64,000 nucleotides of DNA from Anomaloglossus baeobatrachus (lineage: Eukaryota; Chordata; Amphibia; Anura; Aromobatidae): assembly GCF_048569485.1 (NCBI RefSeq), contig NW_027445227.1:1-64000 (forward strand), written 5' to 3'. Positions 9,536 to 20,035 of this stretch are shown piece after piece. Position numbers and translations under genes: made by a program. The notes beneath the pieces were generated by a model. It saw only the letters and a list, made by a program, of their open reading frames with translations. It made no database searches and had not been told where the DNA came from. How positions within the stretch are numbered: the stretch's first letter is position 1; the number at the start of each line of letters is the position of its first letter.

Positions 9536-9722
9536 GGTGCACCGTTCCTGGAGGTACTGCAATACCAGGTCAATGCGTGGAGTGGACAGAGCAAGCTCTT
9601 TTTCCATCTCCCTGTTCTAAAAATCCATTTAATATATGGTCCCCAGATAGGGGACGTATCAGATATTAAACTGATAAGAACAGATACTACACTTGATCTT
9701 AGCCAAAAGGCCGAGAAGCGAT
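9536..9722 (-). ncRNA. RNU2: U2 snRNA, array copy 3
   Basis: Intact; no difference from copy 1 seen. Confidence 0.96.
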
Positions 9723-11113
9723 AACCAGAATTGGTTTGGGCCTCGAGTGGCACCCTGGCCTATGCCGGACACATCTTAGGGAGAGAGAGCGAGAGGGAGA
9801 CAAACCCACGCCTACACAAGACATTTTGTCACCCAAGCCAACCCTTGAAAAGGCTGCTTTGCAGAGCCAAAACAAGAAGAATGGTGCGTTTTGCAGCCGC
9901 CGCCCACTGCAATGAATCTGAATAACTCCTCCTTTAGGGCGCAAGCAACTCCCCTCCCCCTTGCAGTCTTTCCAATTCACGATACAAAAAGACGGACAGG
10001 ACAGGTTGCCTGACTTTCCGTCACTGCCACCCTTTGCCATCCTTACCCGTAGAAAGCCCTTTCATCATCCCCAAACCCTAATCTTTTCCCTTTCCTTCCC
10101 AGCCCCCAAACCCTGCCCTCTGTACCTTTCTCACCACCCGCTTCCCTTCTCCTGTCATCCCCCTACCACCCGGGAAAAAAAGAGATTGCCCCCTCCTTCC
10201 ACTAGCCCACCCTCCCACCCAAAGAACAACTTCTTCTGCGCAGCTTGTTTTCTAGGCAGCAGCGCTATTGTGATGTCATCGGGGGGCATTGTGACAAGCC
10301 GCCAGTGTTCCGTCTCTTCATGTTGTGCACAGTTCAAACGGAAAATACATCAACAGGCAGACTACAGAAAAGCTTACTATCAAAGGTTAGAGGGGGGCTT
10401 TCTCAGAGGGCTTTTTACAGTTTTTCTATTCCCAATTAGCCGTTTAAGTGTACTTATTGAAAGTAGTAATTCTTTCATAGGCCGCCCTTTCTTAGTATTT
10501 GACGTTCCTTATATTGCGGTATGAGGCTTCGCAGTAGGTTGCAAACATTCATCACCCATGACTGTCCCCAATTGAGCTCAGAAGCTCAATGTCTATCATG
10601 ACCTCTCTTTTAGAATGTCCAAGAGCAAGCAAACTATTCCTCCAGGAGAGGGCGCCAACAGACTACTAAAGAGATCATCATTACTCAAAGAAAACCCCAA
10701 AAACCAATGCATGATAGGAATAAACAGGTAACTTTCTTTGGAGTGGAAGCGGAGAGATCGCACCAGATGCCAATTCTAGATGTTATCACACCTGTGGTCA
10801 CTGCAGCAGCAGGTGAATCCACTTTGTCCAAAAGGGATCTATTCCATTCAATTGCAAATGATCTAGATAAGACAGAGAACTGCAGCACGGGGACATAGCC
10901 GAGTTGGTCAGGTTGAGTGGTGATGAGTTTGCTATTTGGATGAATAAAGAAAGTCAAAAGTGTGAAAGATAAAAAACAAAAGGAGGAAGTGTGAAAAGTG
11001 AATGGGCCAAATTGAGGTGCATATGAAGACGTATGCTTTCTTCCAATTCATTAAATCGGGCTAATATGAATCAGGTGAATTGAGTTCTGCTTTTGGAAAC
11101 TGGGTTAAGAAGG

Positions 11114-11300
11114 GGTGCACCGTTCCTGGAGGTACTGCAATACCAGGTCAATGCGTGGAGTGGACAGAGCAAGCTCTTTTTCCATCTCCCTGTTCTAAAA
11201 ATCCATTTAATATATGGTCCCCAGATAGGGGACGTATCAGATATTAAACTGATAAGAACAGATACTACACTTGATCTTAGCCAAAAGGCCGAGAAGCGAT
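11114..11300 (-). ncRNA. RNU2: U2 snRNA, array copy 4
   Basis: Intact; no difference from copy 1 seen. Confidence 0.96.
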
Positions 11301-12691
11301 AACCAGAATTGGTTTGGGCCTCGAGTGGCACCCTGGCCTATGCCGGACACATCTTAGGGAGAGAGAGCGAGAGGGAGACAAACCCACGCCTACACAAGAC
11401 ATTTTGTCACCCAAGCCAACCCTTGAAAAGGCTGCTTTGCAGAGCCAAAACAAGAAGAATGGTGCGTTTTGCAGCCGCCGCCCACTGCAATGAATCTGAA
11501 TAACTCCTCCTTTAGGGCGCAAGCAACTCCCCTCCCCCTTGCAGTCTTTCCAATTCACGATACAAAAAGACGGACAGGACAGGTTGCCTGACTTTCCGTC
11601 ACTGCCACCCTTTGCCATCCTTACCCGTAGAAAGCCCTTTCATCATCCCCAAACCCTAATCTTTTCCCTTTCCTTCCCAGCCCCCAAACCCTGCCCTCTG
11701 TACCTTTCTCACCACCCGCTTCCCTTCTCCTGTCATCCCCCTACCACCCGGGAAAAAAAGAGATTGCCCCCTCCTTCCACTAGCCCACCCTCCCACCCAA
11801 AGAACAACTTCTTCTGCGCAGCTTGTTTTCTAGGCAGCAGCGCTATTGTGATGTCATCGGGGGGCATTGTGACAAGCCGCCAGTGTTCCGTCTCTTCATG
11901 TTGTGCACAGTTCAAACGGAAAATACATCAACAGGCAGACTACAGAAAAGCTTACTATCAAAGGTTAGAGGGGGGCTTTCTCAGAGGGCTTTTTACAGTT
12001 TTTCTATTCCCAATTAGCCGTTTAAGTGTACTTATTGAAAGTAGTAATTCTTTCATAGGCCGCCCTTTCTTAGTATTTGACGTTCCTTATATTGCGGTAT
12101 GAGGCTTCGCAGTAGGTTGCAAACATTCATCACCCATGACTGTCCCCAATTGAGCTCAGAAGCTCAATGTCTATCATGACCTCTCTTTTAGAATGTCCAA
12201 GAGCAAGCAAACTATTCCTCCAGGAGAGGGCGCCAACAGACTACTAAAGAGATCATCATTACTCAAAGAAAACCCCAAAAACCAATGCATGATAGGAATA
12301 AACAGGTAACTTTCTTTGGAGTGGAAGCGGAGAGATCGCACCAGATGCCAATTCTAGATGTTATCACACCTGTGGTCACTGCAGCAGCAGGTGAATCCAC
12401 TTTGTCCAAAAGGGATCTATTCCATTCAATTGCAAATGATCTAGATAAGACAGAGAACTGCAGCACGGGGACATAGCCGAGTTGGTCAGGTTGAGTGGTG
12501 ATGAGTTTGCTATTTGGATGAATAAAGAAAGTCAAAAGTGTGAAAGATAAAAAACAAAAGGAGGAAGTGTGAAAAGTGAATGGGCCAAATTGAGGTGCAT
12601 ATGAAGACGTATGCTTTCTTCCAATTCATTAAATCGGGCTAATATGAATCAGGTGAATTGAGTTCTGCTTTTGGAAACTGGGTTAAGAAGG

Positions 12692-12878
12692 GGTGCACCG
12701 TTCCTGGAGGTACTGCAATACCAGGTCAATGCGTGGAGTGGACAGAGCAAGCTCTTTTTCCATCTCCCTGTTCTAAAAATCCATTTAATATATGGTCCCC
12801 AGATAGGGGACGTATCAGATATTAAACTGATAAGAACAGATACTACACTTGATCTTAGCCAAAAGGCCGAGAAGCGAT
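12692..12878 (-). ncRNA. RNU2: U2 snRNA, array copy 5
   Basis: Intact; no difference from copy 1 seen. Confidence 0.96.
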
Positions 12879-14269
12879 AACCAGAATTGGTTTGGGCCTC
12901 GAGTGGCACCCTGGCCTATGCCGGACACATCTTAGGGAGAGAGAGCGAGAGGGAGACAAACCCACGCCTACACAAGACATTTTGTCACCCAAGCCAACCC
13001 TTGAAAAGGCTGCTTTGCAGAGCCAAAACAAGAAGAATGGTGCGTTTTGCAGCCGCCGCCCACTGCAATGAATCTGAATAACTCCTCCTTTAGGGCGCAA
13101 GCAACTCCCCTCCCCCTTGCAGTCTTTCCAATTCACGATACAAAAAGACGGACAGGACAGGTTGCCTGACTTTCCGTCACTGCCACCCTTTGCCATCCTT
13201 ACCCGTAGAAAGCCCTTTCATCATCCCCAAACCCTAATCTTTTCCCTTTCCTTCCCAGCCCCCAAACCCTGCCCTCTGTACCTTTCTCACCACCCGCTTC
13301 CCTTCTCCTGTCATCCCCCTACCACCCGGGAAAAAAAGAGATTGCCCCCTCCTTCCACTAGCCCACCCTCCCACCCAAAGAACAACTTCTTCTGCGCAGC
13401 TTGTTTTCTAGGCAGCAGCGCTATTGTGATGTCATCGGGGGGCATTGTGACAAGCCGCCAGTGTTCCGTCTCTTCATGTTGTGCACAGTTCAAACGGAAA
13501 ATACATCAACAGGCAGACTACAGAAAAGCTTACTATCAAAGGTTAGAGGGGGGCTTTCTCAGAGGGCTTTTTACAGTTTTTCTATTCCCAATTAGCCGTT
13601 TAAGTGTACTTATTGAAAGTAGTAATTCTTTCATAGGCCGCCCTTTCTTAGTATTTGACGTTCCTTATATTGCGGTATGAGGCTTCGCAGTAGGTTGCAA
13701 ACATTCATCACCCATGACTGTCCCCAATTGAGCTCAGAAGCTCAATGTCTATCATGACCTCTCTTTTAGAATGTCCAAGAGCAAGCAAACTATTCCTCCA
13801 GGAGAGGGCGCCAACAGACTACTAAAGAGATCATCATTACTCAAAGAAAACCCCAAAAACCAATGCATGATAGGAATAAACAGGTAACTTTCTTTGGAGT
13901 GGAAGCGGAGAGATCGCACCAGATGCCAATTCTAGATGTTATCACACCTGTGGTCACTGCAGCAGCAGGTGAATCCACTTTGTCCAAAAGGGATCTATTC
14001 CATTCAATTGCAAATGATCTAGATAAGACAGAGAACTGCAGCACGGGGACATAGCCGAGTTGGTCAGGTTGAGTGGTGATGAGTTTGCTATTTGGATGAA
14101 TAAAGAAAGTCAAAAGTGTGAAAGATAAAAAACAAAAGGAGGAAGTGTGAAAAGTGAATGGGCCAAATTGAGGTGCATATGAAGACGTATGCTTTCTTCC
14201 AATTCATTAAATCGGGCTAATATGAATCAGGTGAATTGAGTTCTGCTTTTGGAAACTGGGTTAAGAAGG

Positions 14270-14456
14270 GGTGCACCGTTCCTGGAGGTACTGCAATACC
14301 AGGTCAATGCGTGGAGTGGACAGAGCAAGCTCTTTTTCCATCTCCCTGTTCTAAAAATCCATTTAATATATGGTCCCCAGATAGGGGACGTATCAGATAT
14401 TAAACTGATAAGAACAGATACTACACTTGATCTTAGCCAAAAGGCCGAGAAGCGAT
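14270..14456 (-). ncRNA. RNU2: U2 snRNA, array copy 6
   Basis: Intact; no difference from copy 1 seen. Confidence 0.96.
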
Positions 14457-15847
14457 AACCAGAATTGGTTTGGGCCTCGAGTGGCACCCTGGCCTATGCC
14501 GGACACATCTTAGGGAGAGAGAGCGAGAGGGAGACAAACCCACGCCTACACAAGACATTTTGTCACCCAAGCCAACCCTTGAAAAGGCTGCTTTGCAGAG
14601 CCAAAACAAGAAGAATGGTGCGTTTTGCAGCCGCCGCCCACTGCAATGAATCTGAATAACTCCTCCTTTAGGGCGCAAGCAACTCCCCTCCCCCTTGCAG
14701 TCTTTCCAATTCACGATACAAAAAGACGGACAGGACAGGTTGCCTGACTTTCCGTCACTGCCACCCTTTGCCATCCTTACCCGTAGAAAGCCCTTTCATC
14801 ATCCCCAAACCCTAATCTTTTCCCTTTCCTTCCCAGCCCCCAAACCCTGCCCTCTGTACCTTTCTCACCACCCGCTTCCCTTCTCCTGTCATCCCCCTAC
14901 CACCCGGGAAAAAAAGAGATTGCCCCCTCCTTCCACTAGCCCACCCTCCCACCCAAAGAACAACTTCTTCTGCGCAGCTTGTTTTCTAGGCAGCAGCGCT
15001 ATTGTGATGTCATCGGGGGGCATTGTGACAAGCCGCCAGTGTTCCGTCTCTTCATGTTGTGCACAGTTCAAACGGAAAATACATCAACAGGCAGACTACA
15101 GAAAAGCTTACTATCAAAGGTTAGAGGGGGGCTTTCTCAGAGGGCTTTTTACAGTTTTTCTATTCCCAATTAGCCGTTTAAGTGTACTTATTGAAAGTAG
15201 TAATTCTTTCATAGGCCGCCCTTTCTTAGTATTTGACGTTCCTTATATTGCGGTATGAGGCTTCGCAGTAGGTTGCAAACATTCATCACCCATGACTGTC
15301 CCCAATTGAGCTCAGAAGCTCAATGTCTATCATGACCTCTCTTTTAGAATGTCCAAGAGCAAGCAAACTATTCCTCCAGGAGAGGGCGCCAACAGACTAC
15401 TAAAGAGATCATCATTACTCAAAGAAAACCCCAAAAACCAATGCATGATAGGAATAAACAGGTAACTTTCTTTGGAGTGGAAGCGGAGAGATCGCACCAG
15501 ATGCCAATTCTAGATGTTATCACACCTGTGGTCACTGCAGCAGCAGGTGAATCCACTTTGTCCAAAAGGGATCTATTCCATTCAATTGCAAATGATCTAG
15601 ATAAGACAGAGAACTGCAGCACGGGGACATAGCCGAGTTGGTCAGGTTGAGTGGTGATGAGTTTGCTATTTGGATGAATAAAGAAAGTCAAAAGTGTGAA
15701 AGATAAAAAACAAAAGGAGGAAGTGTGAAAAGTGAATGGGCCAAATTGAGGTGCATATGAAGACGTATGCTTTCTTCCAATTCATTAAATCGGGCTAATA
15801 TGAATCAGGTGAATTGAGTTCTGCTTTTGGAAACTGGGTTAAGAAGG

Positions 15848-16034
15848 GGTGCACCGTTCCTGGAGGTACTGCAATACCAGGTCAATGCGTGGAGTGGACA
15901 GAGCAAGCTCTTTTTCCATCTCCCTGTTCTAAAAATCCATTTAATATATGGTCCCCAGATAGGGGACGTATCAGATATTAAACTGATAAGAACAGATACT
16001 ACACTTGATCTTAGCCAAAAGGCCGAGAAGCGAT
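15848..16034 (-). ncRNA. RNU2: U2 snRNA, array copy 7
   Basis: Intact; the last whole gene before the insert in copy 8. Confidence 0.96.
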
Positions 16035-17425
16035 AACCAGAATTGGTTTGGGCCTCGAGTGGCACCCTGGCCTATGCCGGACACATCTTAGGGAGAGAGA
16101 GCGAGAGGGAGACAAACCCACGCCTACACAAGACATTTTGTCACCCAAGCCAACCCTTGAAAAGGCTGCTTTGCAGAGCCAAAACAAGAAGAATGGTGCG
16201 TTTTGCAGCCGCCGCCCACTGCAATGAATCTGAATAACTCCTCCTTTAGGGCGCAAGCAACTCCCCTCCCCCTTGCAGTCTTTCCAATTCACGATACAAA
16301 AAGACGGACAGGACAGGTTGCCTGACTTTCCGTCACTGCCACCCTTTGCCATCCTTACCCGTAGAAAGCCCTTTCATCATCCCCAAACCCTAATCTTTTC
16401 CCTTTCCTTCCCAGCCCCCAAACCCTGCCCTCTGTACCTTTCTCACCACCCGCTTCCCTTCTCCTGTCATCCCCCTACCACCCGGGAAAAAAAGAGATTG
16501 CCCCCTCCTTCCACTAGCCCACCCTCCCACCCAAAGAACAACTTCTTCTGCGCAGCTTGTTTTCTAGGCAGCAGCGCTATTGTGATGTCATCGGGGGGCA
16601 TTGTGACAAGCCGCCAGTGTTCCGTCTCTTCATGTTGTGCACAGTTCAAACGGAAAATACATCAACAGGCAGACTACAGAAAAGCTTACTATCAAAGGTT
16701 AGAGGGGGGCTTTCTCAGAGGGCTTTTTACAGTTTTTCTATTCCCAATTAGCCGTTTAAGTGTACTTATTGAAAGTAGTAATTCTTTCATAGGCCGCCCT
16801 TTCTTAGTATTTGACGTTCCTTATATTGCGGTATGAGGCTTCGCAGTAGGTTGCAAACATTCATCACCCATGACTGTCCCCAATTGAGCTCAGAAGCTCA
16901 ATGTCTATCATGACCTCTCTTTTAGAATGTCCAAGAGCAAGCAAACTATTCCTCCAGGAGAGGGCGCCAACAGACTACTAAAGAGATCATCATTACTCAA
17001 AGAAAACCCCAAAAACCAATGCATGATAGGAATAAACAGGTAACTTTCTTTGGAGTGGAAGCGGAGAGATCGCACCAGATGCCAATTCTAGATGTTATCA
17101 CACCTGTGGTCACTGCAGCAGCAGGTGAATCCACTTTGTCCAAAAGGGATCTATTCCATTCAATTGCAAATGATCTAGATAAGACAGAGAACTGCAGCAC
17201 GGGGACATAGCCGAGTTGGTCAGGTTGAGTGGTGATGAGTTTGCTATTTGGATGAATAAAGAAAGTCAAAAGTGTGAAAGATAAAAAACAAAAGGAGGAA
17301 GTGTGAAAAGTGAATGGGCCAAATTGAGGTGCATATGAAGACGTATGCTTTCTTCCAATTCATTAAATCGGGCTAATATGAATCAGGTGAATTGAGTTCT
17401 GCTTTTGGAAACTGGGTTAAGAAGG

Positions 17426-17575
17426 GGTGCACCGTTCCTGGAGGTACTGCAATACCAGGTCAATGCGTGGAGTGGACAGAGCAAGCTCTTTTTCCATCTC
17501 CCTGTTCTAAAAATCCATTTAATATATGGTCCCCAGATAGGGGACGTATCAGATATTAAACTGATAAGAACAGAT
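17426..17575 (-). pseudogene. U2 snRNA copy 8, 3' fragment (nt 38-187)
   Basis: 150 nt of U2 from nt 38 to the end, with its 3' box still in place. Cut off from nt 1-40 by the 842-bp insert, so no normal U2 can be made from this locus. Confidence 0.92.
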
Positions 17576-17614
17576 TTTTGATTTAATGAAGCTTTCCAAA
17601 GCACCGCAAAAAAT

Positions 17615-17632
17615 GCATGACCGAAGTCACAC
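17615..17632 (-). other. cUUCGg hairpin near 3' end of family B element
   Basis: In element sense GTGTGAC, loop TTCG, GTCATGC: a 7-bp stem with two G-U wobbles, closed by the very stable C(UUCG)G tetraloop, about 35 nt from the tail. The other copy keeps the stem and turns one wobble into a U-A pair. Stem-loops near the 3' end are what some LINE reverse transcriptases recognise. Confidence 0.55.
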
Positions 17633-17662
17633 CAAAAACAGTGCAAAGGCTAGGATTCGTGT

Positions 17663-17696
17663 GGACCCCTCCGTGAGGAGAGGGTCCCCAAAAATC
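17663..17696 (-). other. Sm-like motif followed by strong hairpin
   Basis: In element sense GATTTTTGG (17688-17696, matches RAU4-6GR) is followed at once by a 10-bp stem (GGACCC..CTCC with GGAGGGGTCC, one bulged T, loop TCAC; 17663-17687). An Sm site followed by a 3' stem-loop is the arrangement of Sm-class snRNAs. Whether Sm proteins bind is unknown. Confidence 0.4.
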
Positions 17697-17711
17697 AACC
17701 CCGTCCCTCCG

Positions 17712-17723
17712 AGCCAGAAGGCC
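17712..17723 (-). repeat. U2 stem I-like 12-mer (first occurrence)
   Basis: GGCCTTCTGGCT in element sense; U2 stem I reads GGCCTTTTGGCT (one mismatch). The same 12-mer occurs again at 18110-18121, so it flanks the 42-bp repeats on both sides. Confidence 0.45.
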
Positions 17724-17838
17724 ACAGCAAGGGTCAGGGATCTTCGGTGCTCCCCCAAGCCGAAGCCTGGTTGAGCCTTGTCGTTGCTCCCAGCGTCCAC
17801 CCAGGCATCTTACCCAAGTGGAGTAGAGAGCTACTAGT

Positions 17839-18088
17839 TGTTGGTTTCGCAGCCGAAACTGCCCGGACCGTCAACCGGTGTTGGTTTCTCAGCCCAAGGC
17901 TAACCGGACCTCCAACCGGGTGTTGGTTTCTCAGCCGAAGCTGACCCGGACCTCCAACCGGGTGTTGGTTTCTCAGCCGAAGCTGACCCGGACCTCCAAC
18001 CGGGTGTTGGTTTCTCAGCCAAAGCTGACCCGGACCTCCAACCGGGTGTTGGTTTCTCAGCCCAAAGCTGAACGGACCTCCGACCATG
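17839..18088 (-). repeat. Six tandem ~42-bp structured repeats in family B element
   Basis: Units start at 17839 (40 bp), 17879, 17921, 17963, 18005 and 18047 (42 bp each). The middle units can form two hairpins in element sense: CCCGG with CCGGG (8-nt loop), and TCAGC with GCTGA around a TTCG loop. The second unit changes both sides of the small hairpin together (GCC and GGC around TTG), which keeps pairing. The repeats touch with no spacers between them. Confidence 0.85.
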
Positions 18089-18417
18089 ATTATAAAAATT
18101 TCCCTTCCTAGCCAGAAGGCCGGGATATAGCAATATGCTCAGAAAGTATGAAAGGGCAAGGTACGGTGTGCTACAGAGCCCAAGGCTTGCCGGGGTCCAA
18201 AGCCAGCAAGCTCAGACTCACTCCAGGGTCGTCAATCCTGGGGCACATTGCACCATAGCCCCCACACTTACTCAGTCTAATAGCCTCGATCCTGGTAGGG
18301 CCATGGTTTCCTCTAGATGGATATACTATCCTCCCAAAGTACTAACAAGCGCAACCTTCCAGTGTGCATTGCATCATTGTACTAAGGTGGCCGGAGCCTT
18401 AAACCACCTTTTCGAAC
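18089..18417 (-). other. 5' part of family B element, unidentified
   Basis: 329 bp between the repeat block and the U2 5' fragment. I recognise no protein or RNA gene in it. It contains the second stem I-like 12-mer (18110-18121; the wider 18-nt match to U2 has 15 identities, 18107-18124). The remainder matches nothing I can name. Confidence 0.4.
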
Positions 18418-18457
18418 GATACTACACTTGATCTTAGCCAAAAGGCCGAGAAGCGAT
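18418..18457 (-). pseudogene. U2 snRNA copy 8, 5' fragment (nt 1-40)
   Basis: First 40 nt of U2, joined directly to the insert. It ends 12 nt earlier than the 5' fragments beside the LINEs, so the upper-strand junction differs. Confidence 0.92.
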
Positions 18458-19848
18458 AACCAGAATTGGTTTGGGCCTCGAGTGGCACCCTGGCCTATGC
18501 CGGACACATCTTAGGGAGAGAGAGCGAGAGGGAGACAAACCCACGCCTACACAAGACATTTTGTCACCCAAGCCAACCCTTGAAAAGGCTGCTTTGCAGA
18601 GCCAAAACAAGAAGAATGGTGCGTTTTGCAGCCGCCGCCCACTGCAATGAATCTGAATAACTCCTCCTTTAGGGCGCAAGCAACTCCCCTCCCCCTTGCA
18701 GTCTTTCCAATTCACGATACAAAAAGACGGACAGGACAGGTTGCCTGACTTTCCGTCACTGCCACCCTTTGCCATCCTTACCCGTAGAAAGCCCTTTCAT
18801 CATCCCCAAACCCTAATCTTTTCCCTTTCCTTCCCAGCCCCCAAACCCTGCCCTCTGTACCTTTCTCACCACCCGCTTCCCTTCTCCTGTCATCCCCCTA
18901 CCACCCGGGAAAAAAAGAGATTGCCCCCTCCTTCCACTAGCCCACCCTCCCACCCAAAGAACAACTTCTTCTGCGCAGCTTGTTTTCTAGGCAGCAGCGC
19001 TATTGTGATGTCATCGGGGGGCATTGTGACAAGCCGCCAGTGTTCCGTCTCTTCATGTTGTGCACAGTTCAAACGGAAAATACATCAACAGGCAGACTAC
19101 AGAAAAGCTTACTATCAAAGGTTAGAGGGGGGCTTTCTCAGAGGGCTTTTTACAGTTTTTCTATTCCCAATTAGCCGTTTAAGTGTACTTATTGAAAGTA
19201 GTAATTCTTTCATAGGCCGCCCTTTCTTAGTATTTGACGTTCCTTATATTGCGGTATGAGGCTTCGCAGTAGGTTGCAAACATTCATCACCCATGACTGT
19301 CCCCAATTGAGCTCAGAAGCTCAATGTCTATCATGACCTCTCTTTTAGAATGTCCAAGAGCAAGCAAACTATTCCTCCAGGAGAGGGCGCCAACAGACTA
19401 CTAAAGAGATCATCATTACTCAAAGAAAACCCCAAAAACCAATGCATGATAGGAATAAACAGGTAACTTTCTTTGGAGTGGAAGCGGAGAGATCGCACCA
19501 GATGCCAATTCTAGATGTTATCACACCTGTGGTCACTGCAGCAGCAGGTGAATCCACTTTGTCCAAAAGGGATCTATTCCATTCAATTGCAAATGATCTA
19601 GATAAGACAGAGAACTGCAGCACGGGGACATAGCCGAGTTGGTCAGGTTGAGTGGTGATGAGTTTGCTATTTGGATGAATAAAGAAAGTCAAAAGTGTGA
19701 AAGATAAAAAACAAAAGGAGGAAGTGTGAAAAGTGAATGGGCCAAATTGAGGTGCATATGAAGACGTATGCTTTCTTCCAATTCATTAAATCGGGCTAAT
19801 ATGAATCAGGTGAATTGAGTTCTGCTTTTGGAAACTGGGTTAAGAAGG

Positions 19849-20035
19849 GGTGCACCGTTCCTGGAGGTACTGCAATACCAGGTCAATGCGTGGAGTGGAC
19901 AGAGCAAGCTCTTTTTCCATCTCCCTGTTCTAAAAATCCATTTAATATATGGTCCCCAGATAGGGGACGTATCAGATATTAAACTGATAAGAACAGATAC
20001 TACACTTGATCTTAGCCAAAAGGCCGAGAAGCGAT
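19849..20035 (-). ncRNA. RNU2: U2 snRNA, array copy 9
   Basis: Intact; first whole gene after the family B insert. Confidence 0.96.

Larger units (their letters stand above)
4937..17575 (-). repeat. U2 tandem array, segment 1 (1,578-bp units)
   Basis: Head-to-tail units with exact 1,578-bp spacing of U2 starts (4988, 6566, 8144 and so on to 16034). The segment runs from the 5' fragment of copy 0 to the 3' fragment of copy 8, with seven intact genes between. No unit-length change is seen here. Confidence 0.97.
17576..18417 (-). mobile_element. Short U2-targeted retroelement, family B, copy 1
   Basis: 842-bp insert in U2 sense orientation. Its 3' end (TTAAATC plus a four-base A tail) joins U2 at nt 38, the same nucleotide used by the LINE. 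In element sense the order is: about 329 bp unidentified; a block of six ~42-bp repeats; a 12-mer resembling U2 stem I; an Sm-like motif with a hairpin; a cUUCGg hairpin; the tail. I see no endonuclease, reverse transcriptase or long frame. It shares its last ~415 bp with the insert at 63420-63836. It could be a non-autonomous partner of Keno, or the 5'-truncated end of another U2-targeted LINE. Only 3 bp (GAT) are repeated at its two ends. Confidence 0.75.

Noticed and set aside
17839-18088. CRISPR-like array of 42-bp repeats
   Set aside because: The repeats abut with no unique spacers, and the context is an animal U2 locus.
18331-18346. 5S rRNA-like string (TTAGTACTTTGGGAG in element sense) in the family B insert
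   Set aside because: Only this short stretch and a weak GGCTCCGGCCA match resemble 5S; spacing to other 5S parts is wrong by about 18 nt. A 5S RNA covariance-model search would settle it.
17576-18417. Family B insert as a simple 5'-truncated copy of the LINE in this window
   Set aside because: Beyond the terminal TTAAATC(A)n the sequence does not align with the LINE 3' UTR at 29467-29795.
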